NCBI RefSeq assembly: GCF_009760915.1
Contig: NZ_VIDQ01000013.1
Span: forward strand, 1 to 64,000
Source of the DNA: Azohydromonas aeria
Lineage (GTDB): Bacteria; Pseudomonadota; Gammaproteobacteria; Burkholderiales; Burkholderiaceae_C
Direction: 5' to 3'
Length of the DNA: 64,000 nt
In this document: one piece after another, positions 1-11,561 of the stretch
Position numbering within the stretch: the stretch's first letter is position 1
How the letters are laid out: each line of letters starts with the position of its first letter
Translations under genes and position numbers: made by a program
The notes under the pieces: generated by a model
What the model was told of the DNA's origin: nothing
Databases searched by the model: none
Seen by the model: the letters and a program-made list of their open reading frames with translations, nothing else

Positions 1-597
1 TCGCAGGCCGCCGACGCCGCCGCCCCCGCGCGGCTGCCGCCGCCGATCAAGGTCCTGCCCGACCCGGCCGCGGCCGAGCGCCGTCCCGCCGCCACCGTGG
101 CCCGGGAGACGCCACCGCCCGTTCGGGAGCCGCAGCGCGAGGCGCCGCGCGACAAGCCGCCGGCCAGGGAAGCGACGAAGGAGGCAACCAGGGAGTCGCC
201 CCGGGAAACGAGCCGGGAAACGGGCCGGGACAAGGAGCCCGCGCGCGAAGTCGCCAAGGACAAGCCTGCGGTCAAGGAAGCGGCCAAGGAGCCCGCGCGG
301 GACAAGGACCCGATCCGCGAACTGGTCAAGGACAAGGAAAAGGAGCGCGCCGAGCCGGCGGCGGAGAAGCGCTACATCGTGCAGGTGGGGGCCTTCGCCG
401 ATACCGCGTCGGCCAGCGAGGCCCAGGCGCGCGTGGAAAAGCTCGGCATCCGCAGCTACACGCAGGAGATCCAGACCGACGCCGGGCGCCGCATCCGGGT
501 GCGCGTGGGGCCATTTTCCAGCCGCGAGGAAGCCGACAAGGCGCTTGGCAAACTCCGCGCTGCCGGGCTGGCCACGGCGCTGCTGCCGCAGCCGTGA
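1..597 (+). CDS. SPOR-domain cell-division protein, 5' end cut by window edge (DedD-like)
   Basis: The frame is open from base 1, so only the C-terminal 198 residues are present. About 120 residues of charged, low-complexity linker rich in R, E, K, P and A precede a C-terminal SPOR domain that begins at KRYIVQVGAF and contains RIRVRVGPF. SPOR domains bind denuded septal peptidoglycan, and DedD-type proteins place this domain in the periplasm behind an N-terminal membrane helix, which is not in the window. The stop overlaps the start of cvpA, an arrangement common in betaproteobacteria (folC-dedD-cvpA-purF). The domain call is firm; the DedD identity is inferred from context. Confidence 0.85.
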   Translation, partial: SQAADAAAPARLPPPIKVLPDPAAAERRPAATVARETPPPVREPQREAPRDKPPAREATKEATRESPRETSRETGRDKEPAREVAKDKPAVKEAAKEPARDKDPIRELVKDKEKERAEPAAEKRYIVQVGAFADTASASEAQARVEKLGIRSYTQEIQTDAGRRIRVRVGPFSSREEADKALGKLRAAGLATALLPQP

Positions 598-1109
598 TGT
601 CCGGTGCGGTGGCCGGGCTGGGCTGGGTCGATGTAGCGATGCTGGGCCTGCTGCTGCTGTCCCTGCTGGCGGGACTGTGGCGCGGGCTGGTGTTCGAGCT
701 GCTGTCGCTGGCCGGCTACGTGGCGGCCTGGTTCGCGGCGCAGCGGTGGGCGCCGGCGGTGGCGGAGTGGCTGCCGTGGCAGGGCGCGCTGCCGGCCTGG
801 CGCACGGCGGCGGCTTACGTGCTGGTGTTCATGGGCGCGCTGCTGGGCTGCGGGCTGGCGGCGCGGCTGCTGCGCTTCCTGGTGCAGGCCTCGCCGCTGG
901 GGCCGCTGGACCGGCTGCTGGGCGGCGGCTTCGGGCTGCTGCGCGGGCTGCTGGCGCTGCTGGTGGTGAGCACGCTGGTGGCGCTGACGCCGCTCGTGCA
1001 CGCGCCGGCGTGGCAGCAGTCGGGCGGGGCGGCCTGGCTGCAGATGCTGCGACAAGAGATTCAACCCGTGCTGCCGTCCGCGGTGGCACGGCACCTGCCG
1101 GCCCGTTGA
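597..1109 (+). CDS. cvpA: CvpA-family inner-membrane protein
   Basis: This is a 170-residue hydrophobic protein with four predicted membrane helices. The CvpA signature region near the N-terminus reads GWVDVAMLGLLLLSLLAGLWRG. The ATG overlaps the upstream TGA; a GTG one codon earlier is an alternative start. CvpA is linked to colicin V production and envelope homeostasis, with no defined biochemical role. It lies directly upstream of purF, as in most proteobacteria, and is probably co-transcribed with it. Confidence 0.9.
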   Translation: MSGAVAGLGWVDVAMLGLLLLSLLAGLWRGLVFELLSLAGYVAAWFAAQRWAPAVAEWLPWQGALPAWRTAAAYVLVFMGALLGCGLAARLLRFLVQASPLGPLDRLLGGGFGLLRGLLALLVVSTLVALTPLVHAPAWQQSGGAAWLQMLRQEIQPVLPSAVARHLPAR

Positions 1110-1139
1110 GGGCGCGGCATCACTGAAGGACGCAAGACC

Positions 1140-2663
<1,524 letters not shown>

Positions 2664-2691
2664 CCGTCACGTCCACACCCATCGCCACGCC

Positions 2692-3924
2692 ATGAGTGAC
2701 AACAACAAGAAGCTGCCCCGCGTCGAGCTGCCCGCCGATGCCCGCATCGACACCATCGCCGTGCGCGAGGGGCTGCCCGCCACGCCCTGGGGCGAGCACA
2801 GCGAGGCGCTGTTCCTGACCAGCAGCTTCGTGCACCCGGATGCCGCCACCGCCGCGCGGCGCTTCGCCAACGAGGAGGAGGCCTTCGTCTACAGCCGCTT
2901 CTCGAACCCGACCGTCACGATGATGGAACGGCGCCTGGCGGCGATGGAGGGCACCGAGGCGTGCATCGGCACCTCCAGCGGCATGGCGGCGATCATGCTG
3001 CTGTTCATGGGGCTGCTGAAGGCCGGCGACCACGTGGTGTGCTCGCAGAGCGTGTTCGGCTCGACCATCAAGCTGCTGCAGGGCGAGTTCGGCAAGTTCG
3101 GCGTGGAGAGCAGCTTCGTGTCGCAGACCGACGTGGCGGCCTGGCGCGCGGCCATGAAGCCCAACACCCGGCTGCTGCTCGCCGAGACGCCCAGCAACCC
3201 GCTGACCGAGGTCTGCGACATCGCGGCGCTGGCGGAAGTGGCGCACGGCGGCGGCGCGCTGCTGGCGGTGGACAACTGCTTCTGCTCGCCGGCGCTGCAG
3301 CGGCCGGCGAAGCTCGGGGCGGACCTGATCATCCACTCCGGCACCAAGTACCTCGACGGCCAGGGCCGCGTCATCGCCGGCGCGCTGTGCGCGAGCGAGA
3401 AGCTGGTCAACGACAAGTTCGTGCCGGTGATGCGCAGCGCCGGCATGAGCCTGTCGCCCTTCAACGCCTGGGTGGTGCTCAAGGGGCTGGAGACGCTGTC
3501 CATCCGCATGCGCGCGCAAAGCGAGAAGGCGCTGGCGCTGGCGCGCTGGCTCGAAGCCCAGCCGCAGGTCGCGACGCTGTACTACCCCGGCCTGCCGTCG
3601 CATCCGCAGCACGCGCTGGCCATGCGCCAGCAGTCCGGGCTGGGCGGCGCGGTGGTGAGCTTCATCGTGAAGGGCGACACGCCGGAAGAGGCGCGCGCCA
3701 ACGCCTTTGCCGTGATCGACGCCACGCGCGTCTGCTCCATCACCACCAACGTGGGCGACACCAAGACCACCATCACGCACCCGGCCAGCACCTCGCACGG
3801 CCGGCTGACCGAGGCGCAGCGCCTGGCCGCGGGCATCACGCAGGGCATGATCCGCGTGGCCGTGGGCCTGGAAGACGTCGAGGACCTCCAGGCCGACCTC
3901 GCGCGCGGCCTGCATTCCCTGTGA
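2692..3924 (+). CDS. metZ: O-succinylhomoserine sulfhydrylase
   Basis: This PLP enzyme of the Cys/Met family makes homocysteine directly from O-succinylhomoserine and sulfide. At 410 residues it is typical. The PLP-lysine region reads [18 protein letters not shown] and the C-terminal half has the family [16 protein letters not shown] motif. The purF-metZ adjacency is the usual arrangement in beta- and gammaproteobacteria carrying MetZ. Cystathionine gamma-synthase is the main alternative; context favours MetZ. Confidence 0.92.
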   Translation: MSDNNKKLPRVELPADARIDTIAVREGLPATPWGEHSEALFLTSSFVHPDAATAARRFANEEEAFVYSRFSNPTVTMMERRLAAMEGTEACIGTSSGMAAIMLLFMGLLKAGDHVVCSQSVFGSTIKLLQGEFGKFGVESSFVSQTDVAAWRAAMKPNTRLLLAETPSNPLTEVCDIAALAEVAHGGGALLAVDNCFCSPALQRPAKLGADLIIHSGTKYLDGQGRVIAGALCASEKLVNDKFVPVMRSAGMSLSPFNAWVVLKGLETLSIRMRAQSEKALALARWLEAQPQVATLYYPGLPSHPQHALAMRQQSGLGGAVVSFIVKGDTPEEARANAFAVIDATRVCSITTNVGDTKTTITHPASTSHGRLTEAQRLAAGITQGMIRVAVGLEDVEDLQADLARGLHSL

Positions 3925-3940
3925 TCCCTCGTGTGACCGC

Positions 3941-5359
3941 ATGACCACCGACCGCACTCCCGTCCGCACCCGCTTTGCCCCGTCGCCCACGGGCTTCATC
4001 CACCTGGGCAACATCCGCTCGGCGCTCTATCCCTGGGCCTTCGCGCGCGCGAACCAGGGCACCTTCATCCTGCGCATCGAGGACACCGACCTGGAGCGCA
4101 GCTCGCAGGCCGCGGTGGACGTGATCCTCGAAGGCATGAAGTGGCTGGGGCTGGACCACGACGAGGGCCCGTACTACCAGATGCAGCGCATGGAGCGCTA
4201 CAAGGAAGTGCTGGCACAGATGCTGGAGCAGGGCCTGGCCTACCGCTGCTACATGAGCAGCGCCGAGCTCGACGCGCTGCGCGAGCGGCAGATGGCGGCC
4301 AAGCAAAAGCCCCGCTACGACGGCACCTGGCGGCCCGAGCCCGGCAAGACGCTGCCGCCGGTGCCCGAAGGCGTGCAGCCGGTGATCCGCTTCAAGGGCC
4401 CCGTGGGCGGCAGCGTCGCCTGGGACGACAAGGTCAAGGGCCGCATCGAGTTCAGCAACGACGAGCTCGACGACCTCGTCATCGCCCGCCCCGACGGCAC
4501 GCCGACCTACAACTTCTGCGTGGTGGTGGACGACATCGACATGGGCATCACCCACGTCATCCGCGGTGACGACCACGTCAACAACACGCCGCGCCAGATC
4601 CACATCTTCCGCGCCCTGGGCCAGGAGCCGCCGGTGTACGCGCACCTGCCCACCGTGCTCAACGAGCAGGGCGAGAAGATGAGCAAGCGCAACGGCGCCA
4701 AGCCGGTGACGCAGTACCGCGACGAGGGCTTCCTAGCCGAGGCGATGGTGAACTACCTGGCGCGCCTGGGCTGGAGCCACGGCGACGAGGAGATCTTCAC
4801 GCGCGAGCAGTTCCTGCAGTGGTTCAACCTGGACCACCTGGGCAAGAGCGCGGGCCAGTACGACGAAGTCAAGCTGCGCTGGGTCAACGCGCAGCACCTC
4901 AAGCGCACGGCCGACGCGGCGCTGGCGCCGCTGGTGCGCGAGCAGCTCGCCAAGCGCGGCATCGAGGTTCCGGCCGGCTTCGCGCTGGAGGCGGCGGTCG
5001 GCCTGTTCAAGGACCGCTGCGCCACCACGGTGGAGCTGACCGACTGGCTGTCCATGTACTTCGTGGAGGCCGCGCCGGCGGCCGAGGAGCTGGCGCAGCA
5101 CCTCACGCCTGCGGTGCAGCCGGCGCTGGCCACGCTGCGCGAGCGGTTGCTGGCGCTGGAAGGCTGGGACAAGGCCGGCATTGCCGGTGCGCTCAAGGCC
5201 ACGCTGGCCGAGCACGGCCTGAAGATGCCGCAACTGGCCGTGCCGGTGCGGCTTCTGGTGTGCGGCCGTGCCCAGACGCCGTCGGTGGACGCGGTGCTCG
5301 AACTTTTTTCCAAAGAAAAAGTTGCGAAGCGCTTGCAATCCCCCCAAGGAGTGATCTAG
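3941..5359 (+). CDS. gltX: Glutamyl-tRNA synthetase
   Basis: This class I aminoacyl-tRNA synthetase charges tRNA-Glu. The 472-residue protein has the HIGH-equivalent HLGN after the N-terminal PSPTGF motif and the KMSKS-type loop EKMSKRNGA. It sits 16 bases behind metZ. Three tRNA-Glu genes start within 900 bases downstream. Its stop codon TAG forms part of the -10 element of the tRNA promoter. The C-terminal anticodon-binding domain ends normally ([18 protein letters not shown]). Confidence 0.97.
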   Translation: MTTDRTPVRTRFAPSPTGFIHLGNIRSALYPWAFARANQGTFILRIEDTDLERSSQAAVDVILEGMKWLGLDHDEGPYYQMQRMERYKEVLAQMLEQGLAYRCYMSSAELDALRERQMAAKQKPRYDGTWRPEPGKTLPPVPEGVQPVIRFKGPVGGSVAWDDKVKGRIEFSNDELDDLVIARPDGTPTYNFCVVVDDIDMGITHVIRGDDHVNNTPRQIHIFRALGQEPPVYAHLPTVLNEQGEKMSKRNGAKPVTQYRDEGFLAEAMVNYLARLGWSHGDEEIFTREQFLQWFNLDHLGKSAGQYDEVKLRWVNAQHLKRTADAALAPLVREQLAKRGIEVPAGFALEAAVGLFKDRCATTVELTDWLSMYFVEAAPAAEELAQHLTPAVQPALATLRERLLALEGWDKAGIAGALKATLAEHGLKMPQLAVPVRLLVCGRAQTPSVDAVLELFSKEKVAKRLQSPQGVI

Positions 5360-5362
5360 AAT
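5333..5362 (+). promoter_or_regulatory. Sigma-70 promoter of the tRNA cluster, overlapping the gltX stop
   Basis: TTGCAA (5333-5338) and TAGAAT (5357-5362) are separated by 18 bases. The first three bases of the -10 box are the gltX stop codon. Transcription would start near 5369, giving an 86-base leader before the first tRNA-Ala. The promoter is read from sequence only. Confidence 0.65.
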
Positions 5363-5454
5363 CTCATTCTCGCTTGATGAACAGCGCGAAACACAAAAGC
5401 AGCGGCGAAAGCCGGGGCCGATGTGACCCGAAGGGAAACCGAAAGGGAACTCGA

Positions 5455-5530
<76 letters not shown>

Positions 5531-5583
5531 CCCAGGCCAAAAGCTCGGGTGAGGGCGCGAGGTTCGTCAGGGAAGAAGGATCA

Positions 5584-5659
5584 GTCCCCTTCGTCTAGAG
5601 GCCTAGGACACGACCCTTTCACGGTTGTAACAGGGGTTCGAATCCCCTAGGGGACGCCA
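5584..5659 (+). tRNA. tRNA-Glu(TTC), copy 1
   Basis: 76 bases, acceptor GTCCCCT/AGGGGAC, encoded CCA. Anticodon loop CTTTCAC gives TTC. Confidence 0.96.
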
Positions 5660-5706
5660 AGTTTGACGGCGCTTGCAGGGCAACCTGGCAAAGTCGTTAC
5701 CGACGC

Positions 5707-5783
5707 GGAGTGGTAGTTCAGTTGGTTAGAATACCGGCCTGTCACGCCGGGGGTCGCGGGTTCGAGTCCCGTCCACTCCGCCA
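5707..5783 (+). tRNA. tRNA-Asp(GTC), copy 1
   Basis: 77 bases, acceptor GGAGTGG/CCACTCC, encoded CCA, anticodon GTC. Its D-loop has GTTGG where the other two copies have GTCGG, a single base difference at 5723. Confidence 0.96.
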
Positions 5784-5813
5784 AAGTTTTTGAGAAGTTT
5801 TTGGTATTTTCCG

Positions 5814-5843
5814 AAAACGCCCACCCAAACAGTGGGCGTTTTT
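5814..5843 (+). terminator. Rho-independent terminator inside the tRNA cluster
   Basis: The stem AACGCCCAC / GTGGGCGTT with a seven-base loop is followed by a short T run. It lies between the first Ala-Glu-Asp set and the second Glu gene, so the later sets probably rely on read-through or on their own promoter. Confidence 0.75.
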
Positions 5844-5867
5844 CGTGAGATAATGAGTTTGAGTTTG

Positions 5868-5943
5868 GTCCCCTTCGTCTAGAGGCCTAGGACACGACCC
5901 TTTCACGGTTGTAACAGGGGTTCGAATCCCCTAGGGGACGCCA
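5868..5943 (+). tRNA. tRNA-Glu(TTC), copy 2
   Basis: Identical to copy 1 over all 76 bases, with encoded CCA. Confidence 0.96.
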
Positions 5944-6000
5944 AGTTTGGCCGCGCTTGCGGAGAGTCGCTTGATTCTTCGATAATGCGGCTACCGACGC

Positions 6001-6077
6001 GGAGTGGTAGTTCAGTCGGTTAGAATACCGGCCTGTCACGCCGGGGGTCGCGGGTTCGAGTCCCGTCCACTCCGCCA
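6001..6077 (+). tRNA. tRNA-Asp(GTC), copy 2
   Basis: 77 bases, as copy 1 apart from one D-loop base (GTCGG). Confidence 0.96.
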
Positions 6078-6113
6078 AAGTATTTGAGTTGTTTTCGGGC
6101 AGCGTGTTTCCTC

Positions 6114-6189
<76 letters not shown>

Positions 6190-6237
6190 CCATCGGTTTC
6201 GATGCGGGGCGCGCGGTCCGGGAATATGAAAGGTTTG

Positions 6238-6313
6238 GTCCCCTTCGTCTAGAGGCCTAGGACACGACCCTTTCACGGTTGTAACAGGGGTTCGAATCCC
6301 CTAGGGGACGCCA
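6238..6313 (+). tRNA. tRNA-Glu(TTC), copy 3
   Basis: Identical to copies 1 and 2, encoded CCA. Confidence 0.96.
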
Positions 6314-6370
6314 AGTTTGGCTGCGCTTGTGGAGTATGGCAACATATTCCGGTAAAGCAGCTACCGACGC

Positions 6371-6447
6371 GGAGTGGTAGTTCAGTCGGTTAGAATACCG
6401 GCCTGTCACGCCGGGGGTCGCGGGTTCGAGTCCCGTCCACTCCGCCA
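6371..6447 (+). tRNA. tRNA-Asp(GTC), copy 3
   Basis: Identical to copy 2, encoded CCA. Confidence 0.96.
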
Positions 6448-6490
6448 AAGTATCTTGTAGTTTGTGCTGAACGGCGCGCGAATATCCGAT

Positions 6491-6566
<76 letters not shown>

Positions 6567-6662
6567 CCGGCACACCGCGGTGGATGGCGCGACCGTTCGG
6601 TGCCGATATGACGTTCCTGCCGCGCCGCCCTGGCCCGGCAGCCTTGCGCAAGACGCAACCTG

Positions 6663-6687
6663 AAGGCCCCTCCTGGAGCGGCCTTTT
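6663..6687 (+). terminator. Terminator after the tRNA cluster
   Basis: AAGGCC...GGCCTT hairpin followed by TTTT, about 100 bases after the last tRNA. The inner part of the stem is imperfect. Confidence 0.55.
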
Positions 6688-6898
6688 CGTCGTTGGGCTT
6701 CGCCTGCCCGGGGTTCGGGCTACCTCGGTCTGGCCTGGCCCGTCTTTCTGCCGCCGGCGGCCGCTGTCTTGCATGCCGGGGCCTGCCGCCCTGGCAGGCA
6801 CTGCCTTGGCTGCGGCTGCAGGCGCCGTCCCGGCAGGGCCGCGCCGTCACCGCCCGGTGCCGGGTTCGTGCCTCTTCTTGCGCGTCCATTTCTGTCAT

Positions 6899-6954
6899 CC
6901 CGCAATTGCGGGGTTTCCGCGCCGTGCGGTATATATTCTGTACCCGCAATTGCG
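6899..6954 (+). promoter_or_regulatory. Promoter flanked by two palindromic operators
   Basis: The palindrome CCCGCAATTGCGGG (6899-6912) is followed 44 bases later by a second copy, CCCGCAATTGCG (6943-6954). TTGCGG inside the first palindrome (6907-6912) and TATATA (6930-6935) are spaced by 17 bases, a good sigma-70 layout. A start near 6942 would put the second palindrome just at and after +1. A dimeric regulator bound at both sites could block the promoter or loop the DNA. The next plus-strand gene is at 7407. Confidence 0.5.
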
Positions 6955-7406
6955 TGGTTTTTCTCCGATTCAGTCCTGCGGCAGGGCCTGGCCTGCTGGA
7001 AATCCCGGGCGCCCGTCGTGCGATCTCGCACAATGACGCCCCGGCAAATCTCTGCGCATGGGCACCTCCATCTGTCGCCCAAAAGCCCCCTCGGCAACTT
7101 GTCCGCAGGAGAATTGTCCCGGTTCAGGACCCTTTTCAGGGGGGAACCGGGCAACCTTGCGCGTAGTACCAAACTCCCGGTCCATCGAGACAAAACACTG
7201 CTTCCCCAGACGCCGGTGCGGCCCGTATCCTGCACCTGGGAGCAGATATATTCAGCGCGCAGGACAGGGGAAAAAGGAGGGCAGGCCGGAAGCGACCGGA
7301 CCATCTGGACTGAAATCGGGAAAACATGCGACGCCCTTGAATCCATTCATGAACGCGGCGCGCGGAATTCCTATGAATTCGGAAATGATTTGGAGGGAGA
7401 TTCCAT
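6955..7406 (+). other. Long structured untranslated leader before the acyltransferase gene
   Basis: No convincing gene lies in these 450 bases. Two inverted repeats are visible: GTGCGA/TCGCAC (7018-7031) and CCCGGTTC/GAACCGGG (7118-7151), the latter with a nested CCC/GGG stem. A second -10-like TATATT lies at 7247-7252 without a clear -35, so a shorter leader is possible. Whether this is a regulatory RNA is unknown. Confidence 0.4.
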
Positions 7407-8180
7407 ATGTCGGAACAAATGCTGATGACCTTGCCCGCCGAGGCCAGGTCGGTTGCCCCCGCGGCCCTGTTGCATGGCCTGGACGGCCTGGTGTCGCGTC
7501 GGTTGACGGGGCTGCCCTGTGACGGGGAAGCCATCCATCCGTACAGGGTGCAACTGGCGCAGTCGGCGGCGCAGCACCGCACGGCCAGCCTGTTGGTTCA
7601 GCGCATGTACGCGTGGCGCGGATACCAGGGCGTCGGTGGTCCGCTGCAGGACAGCCCGCAGCGAACGCTGGTGGTGAGCGAGGGCGACAGCATTTTGGGA
7701 ACCCTTTCCGTTGCCGCCGACAAACCCGGCTACAGCTTGTCGGTGGAGCAGTCATTTCCGCAGCAGGTGGCTGAATTGCGCCGCGCCGGCCACCGGTTGT
7801 GCGAATTCACCAAGCTGGCCGTCGATGGCGAAGCGCGCTCGAAGGAACTGCTGGGATCGCTGTTCCACGCGGCCTATCGCTATGCCGACAACGTGCATCG
7901 CGCCGAGACGGTCCTGGTGGAAGTCAACCCGCGGCACGTGCGTTTCTACGCCCGGCTCCTGGGTTTCGAGGTGGTGTCCGGCGTGCAGCAGAACGACCGG
8001 GTCAATGCGCCGGCGGTACTGTTGACGCTGAACCTGGCCTATGGCTTGAGCGAGATTGCGCGCCTGGGCGGCAAGCCGCACCTGGCGGCGGTCGAGAAAT
8101 CGTTTTATCCCTATTTCCTGGCACCGGAGGGGGAGGTGCAGGTCTTCATCGGGAACTGGGCCCGAAGCCGCAGCGCCTGA
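7407..8180 (+). CDS. GNAT-fold N-acyl amino acid synthase-like protein (FeeM family)
   Basis: This 257-residue protein resembles the FeeM / autoinducer-synthase branch of the GNAT fold, which joins an acyl chain from acyl-ACP to an amino acid or related acceptor. Supporting segments are the strand ILGTLSVAAD, the CEFTKLAVDG motif typical of the family, and VLVEVNPRHVRFYARLLGFE near the C-terminal part of the fold. GGAGGGA precedes the ATG by about nine bases. It is a single-gene unit behind an operator-flanked promoter and a long leader. The acyl donor, acceptor and product cannot be read from sequence. Related proteins also occur in exosortase/PEP-CTERM systems, and one PEP-CTERM gene is in this window at about 20.3 kb. 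Confidence 0.7.
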   Translation: MSEQMLMTLPAEARSVAPAALLHGLDGLVSRRLTGLPCDGEAIHPYRVQLAQSAAQHRTASLLVQRMYAWRGYQGVGGPLQDSPQRTLVVSEGDSILGTLSVAADKPGYSLSVEQSFPQQVAELRRAGHRLCEFTKLAVDGEARSKELLGSLFHAAYRYADNVHRAETVLVEVNPRHVRFYARLLGFEVVSGVQQNDRVNAPAVLLTLNLAYGLSEIARLGGKPHLAAVEKSFYPYFLAPEGEVQVFIGNWARSRSA

Positions 8181-8364
8181 GCGGGTGGGGGCCGGGTCCG
8201 GCGGGCCGGCGCGGCCGCGGGGCGGGGGGTGGCGCCGTGGCGCTGTCGCGGTCCCGCGCCGGTGGCCGGGCGCGACCGTGGCGCGACTGTGCTTTCCCCG
8301 ACGCGCTGCGGCGGGGCCCGTGACGTAGCGCCTAGAATTGCCCGATTGTTACGGGAGTCTGTTT

Positions 8365-8958
8365 ATGCCCTTGAAGCGACCTGGTGGTGCCGCGAGCGAT
8401 GAGGCCACCGCCCAGGACGGCGGTCCGCGCATCCTCAAGAAGTACCCCAACCGTCGCCTCTACGACACCCAGACCAGCGCGTACATCACGCTGGCCGACG
8501 TGAAGACGATGGTGCTCGATGGCCAGGATTTCGAGGTGCGCGATGCCAAGACCGGCGAGGACCTCACGCGCAGCATCCTGCTGCAGATCATCCTGGAAGA
8601 GGAAACCGGCGGCGTGCCGATGTTCTCCACGCAGATGCTGGCGCACCTGATCCGTTTCTACGGGCATGCCATGCAGGGCCTCATGGGCTCGTACCTGGAG
8701 AAGAACCTGCAGACCTTCGTGGAGCTGCAGTCGCGGCTGGCCGAGCAGGGCCGCGAGCTCTACGGCGTGCAGAAGTTCACGCCCGAGATGTGGACGCAGT
8801 TCCTCAGCGGCCAGGCGCCGCTGATGCAGAGCCTGGTCGGCAATTACATGGAGCAGTCCAAGAAGCTGTTCACGCAGATGCAGGAGCAGATGCAGAAGCA
8901 GGCCGAAACGCTGTTCCCGAACATCCCCGGCTTTCCCGGTTCGAAACGCCAGCCTTGA
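8365..8958 (+). CDS. phaR: Polyhydroxyalkanoate synthesis repressor PhaR
   Basis: PhaR binds both DNA and PHA granules and represses phasin genes when polymer is absent. The N-terminal PHB/PHA accumulation DNA-binding domain is clear: RILKKYPNRRLYDTQTSAYI, then ILEEETGGVPMFST. The C-terminal half is helical and Q/M-rich (MQEQMQKQAETLFPNIPGF). I use the ATG at 8365 after GGGAG, giving 197 residues; an upstream TTG in frame has no ribosome site. The 180 bases upstream hold no gene. Confidence 0.93.
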   Translation: MPLKRPGGAASDEATAQDGGPRILKKYPNRRLYDTQTSAYITLADVKTMVLDGQDFEVRDAKTGEDLTRSILLQIILEEETGGVPMFSTQMLAHLIRFYGHAMQGLMGSYLEKNLQTFVELQSRLAEQGRELYGVQKFTPEMWTQFLSGQAPLMQSLVGNYMEQSKKLFTQMQEQMQKQAETLFPNIPGFPGSKRQP

Positions 8959-8979
8959 GGAATGCGGGAAAATACCCGC

Positions 8980-10383
8980 ATGACCGACCGCATTACCCCC
9001 GCCGCGCCGTCAGGCGCGGCGCCCACCATCGGCTTCGTCTCGCTGGGCTGCCCCAAGGCGCTGACCGATTCCGAGCTGATCCTCACCCAGCTGCGCGCTG
9101 AAGGGTACGAGACCAGCAAGACCTACGCCGGCGCCGACCTCGTCATCGTCAACACCTGCGGCTTCATTGACGACGCCGTCAAGGAAAGCCTGGACACCAT
9201 CGGCGAGGCGCTGGCCGAGAACGGCAAGGTCATCGTCACCGGCTGCCTGGGCGCGCGCGCGGGGCAGGGCAGCGACAACCTCGTGCGCGAGGTGCACCCC
9301 AAGGTGCTGGCCGTCACCGGCCCGCACGCCACGCAGGAGGTCATGGAGGCGGTCCACCTGCACGTGCCCAAGCCGCACGATCCCTTCATCGACCTGGTGC
9401 CCGAAGCGCGCGGCGCCGCCGGCATCAAGCTCACCCCGAAGCACTACGCCTACCTGAAGATCAGCGAGGGCTGCAACCACCGCTGCAGCTTCTGCATCAT
9501 CCCGTCGATGCGCGGCGACCTGGTGTCGCGCCCCATCGGCGACGTGCTGGGCGAGGCCCGCGCGCTGTTCGAATCCGGCGTCAAGGAGCTGCTGGTCGTT
9601 TCCCAGGACACCAGCGCCTACGGCGTGGACGTGAAGTACCGCACCGGCTTCTGGGATGGCAAGCCCGTGCGCACGCGCATGTTCGAGCTCTGCGAGCAGC
9701 TCGGGAACCTGGCCGAGCAGCACGGCGCCTGGGTGCGGCTGCACTACGTCTACCCGTACCCGCACGTCGACGAGGTCCTGCCGCTGATGGCCTCCGGGCG
9801 CATCCTGCCGTACCTGGATATCCCGCTGCAGCACGCGCACCCCGACGTGCTCAAGCGCATGAAGCGCCCGGCCAGCGGCGAGCGCCACCTGGAGCGCATC
9901 GCCCAGTGGCGCCAGGCCTGCCCCGAGATCGTCATCCGCAGCACCTTCATCGCCGGCTTCCCCGGCGAGACCGAGGCCGAGTTCGACTACCTGCTGCAGT
10001 TCCTGCGCGAGGCGCAGATCGACCGCGCCGGCTGCTTCGCCTACTCGCCCGTGGCCGGCGCCACCGCCAACGATCTGCCCGGCGCACTGCCGGACGCGCT
10101 GCGCGAGGAGCGCCGCGCGCGCTTCATGGCCGAGGCCGAGCGCATCTCCGTGGACAAGCTGCGCCGGCGCGTCGGCGCCACCATGCAGGTGCTGGTGGAC
10201 AGCGCCCCGGCGCTGGGCCGCAAGGGCGGCGTGGGCCGCAGCTATGCCGACGCGCCCGAGATCGACGGCACCGTGCGCATCCTGCCGCCGGAGAAGGCCT
10301 CGCGCACGCTGAAGGTGGGCGAGTTCACGCGCGTGCGCATCGTCGCCGCCGAAGGGCATGACCTGGTGGGCATGCCGGTATGA
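8980..10383 (+). CDS. rimO: Ribosomal protein uS12 methylthiotransferase
   Basis: This radical-SAM enzyme adds a methylthio group to the conserved Asp of ribosomal protein S12. The N-terminal MTTase cluster Cys residues are in [21 protein letters not shown] and TGCLGARAG. The radical-SAM CxxxCxxC is in [17 protein letters not shown], and a C-terminal TRAM domain ends the protein. The ATG at 8980 gives 467 residues; an in-frame ATG at 8962 is the alternative but leaves almost no space behind the GAGGA of the upstream stop region. The stop overlaps the next gene (ATGA). Confidence 0.95.
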   Translation: MTDRITPAAPSGAAPTIGFVSLGCPKALTDSELILTQLRAEGYETSKTYAGADLVIVNTCGFIDDAVKESLDTIGEALAENGKVIVTGCLGARAGQGSDNLVREVHPKVLAVTGPHATQEVMEAVHLHVPKPHDPFIDLVPEARGAAGIKLTPKHYAYLKISEGCNHRCSFCIIPSMRGDLVSRPIGDVLGEARALFESGVKELLVVSQDTSAYGVDVKYRTGFWDGKPVRTRMFELCEQLGNLAEQHGAWVRLHYVYPYPHVDEVLPLMASGRILPYLDIPLQHAHPDVLKRMKRPASGERHLERIAQWRQACPEIVIRSTFIAGFPGETEAEFDYLLQFLREAQIDRAGCFAYSPVAGATANDLPGALPDALREERRARFMAEAERISVDKLRRRVGATMQVLVDSAPALGRKGGVGRSYADAPEIDGTVRILPPEKASRTLKVGEFTRVRIVAAEGHDLVGMPV

Positions 10384-11561
10384 CGCGAGAGCGCAGCACC
10401 TCCCTGATCCACCACGACTACGTTCCCCCGGCCGGCTTCGAGTCGCCGGTGGTCGCCGTGCACAAGGCCTCCACCGTGTTCTTCCCGAACACGGCGGCGC
10501 TGCGCACGCACAGCTGGCTCGACAAGTCGGCCTACACCTACGGCCTGCACGGCACGCCCACCACCTTCACGCTGGAGGCGCGCATCGCCTCGCTCGAAGG
10601 CGGCCGGCACGCGCTGCTGGCCCCGAGCGGCCTGGCGGCCATTGCGCTGGTGGACATGGCGCTGCTGGCGCAGGGCGACGAGGTGCTGCTGCCCGACAAC
10701 GCCTATGGCCCCGGCAAGACCTTCGCGCGGCACGAGCTGAAGTCGTGGGGCGTCGCGCACCGCGTCTATGACGCGATGGACGCGGCCTCGCTGGCCGGGT
10801 CGTTGAGCGCGCAAACGAAGCTGGTGTGGCTGGAGGCCGCGGGCTCGGTGACCATGGAGTTCCCGGACCTGCGCGCGCTCATCACGACGGTGCGCGAGCG
10901 CGCGCCGCAGGCCGTGATCGCGCTGGACAACACCTGGGGCGCGGGCATCGCCTTCGACGCCTTCGCCCTCGGCGTGGACCTGACGGTGCATGCGCTGACC
11001 AAGTACCCCTCCGGCGGCGGCGACGTGCTCATGGGCTCGGTCGTCACGGCCGACGAGGGGCTGTACCGGCGCCTGGCGCTGGCGCACAGCCGGCTCGGGC
11101 TGGGCGTGGGCCTCAACGACGTGGAGGCGGTGCTGCGCGCGCTGCCCTCGCTGGAGCTGCGCTACGCGGCGCAGGACGCCGCCGGGCGCGAGCTGGCGCG
11201 CTGGTGCGCGCGGCGGCCGGAGTTCGTGCGCGTGCTGCATCCGGCGCTGCCAGGCTCGCCCGGCCACGCGCACTGGGCCGACACCTGCTCGGCCGCCGCC
11301 GGGCTGTTCACGGTCGAGTTGGATGCGCGCTACACCCCGGCGCAGGCCGACGCGGTGGTGGACGCGCTGAAGCTGTTTCGCATCGGCTGGTCCTGGGGCG
11401 GGCCGGTGAGCCTGGCCGTGCCCTACGACGCGGCCAGCCTGCGCAGCCGCCCGGTGCCGTACCGCGGCACGCTGATCCGCTTCAGCCTGGGGCTGGAGGC
11501 GGTGTCGGACCTGCAGGCCGACATCGAGCAGGCGCTGCGCGTCCTGGCCGACGCCGCATGA
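10380..11561 (+). CDS. Cystathionine beta-lyase / trans-sulfuration PLP enzyme
   Basis: A Cys/Met metabolism PLP enzyme of 393 residues. The PLP lysine lies in [18 protein letters not shown], preceded by ALDNTWGAG, which fits a MetC-type beta-lyase cleaving cystathionine to homocysteine, pyruvate and ammonia. It is translationally coupled by four-base overlaps to rimO upstream and the acyltransferase downstream. A broader C-S lyase activity is possible. Confidence 0.85.
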   Translation: MTRERSTSLIHHDYVPPAGFESPVVAVHKASTVFFPNTAALRTHSWLDKSAYTYGLHGTPTTFTLEARIASLEGGRHALLAPSGLAAIALVDMALLAQGDEVLLPDNAYGPGKTFARHELKSWGVAHRVYDAMDAASLAGSLSAQTKLVWLEAAGSVTMEFPDLRALITTVRERAPQAVIALDNTWGAGIAFDAFALGVDLTVHALTKYPSGGGDVLMGSVVTADEGLYRRLALAHSRLGLGVGLNDVEAVLRALPSLELRYAAQDAAGRELARWCARRPEFVRVLHPALPGSPGHAHWADTCSAAAGLFTVELDARYTPAQADAVVDALKLFRIGWSWGGPVSLAVPYDAASLRSRPVPYRGTLIRFSLGLEAVSDLQADIEQALRVLADAA

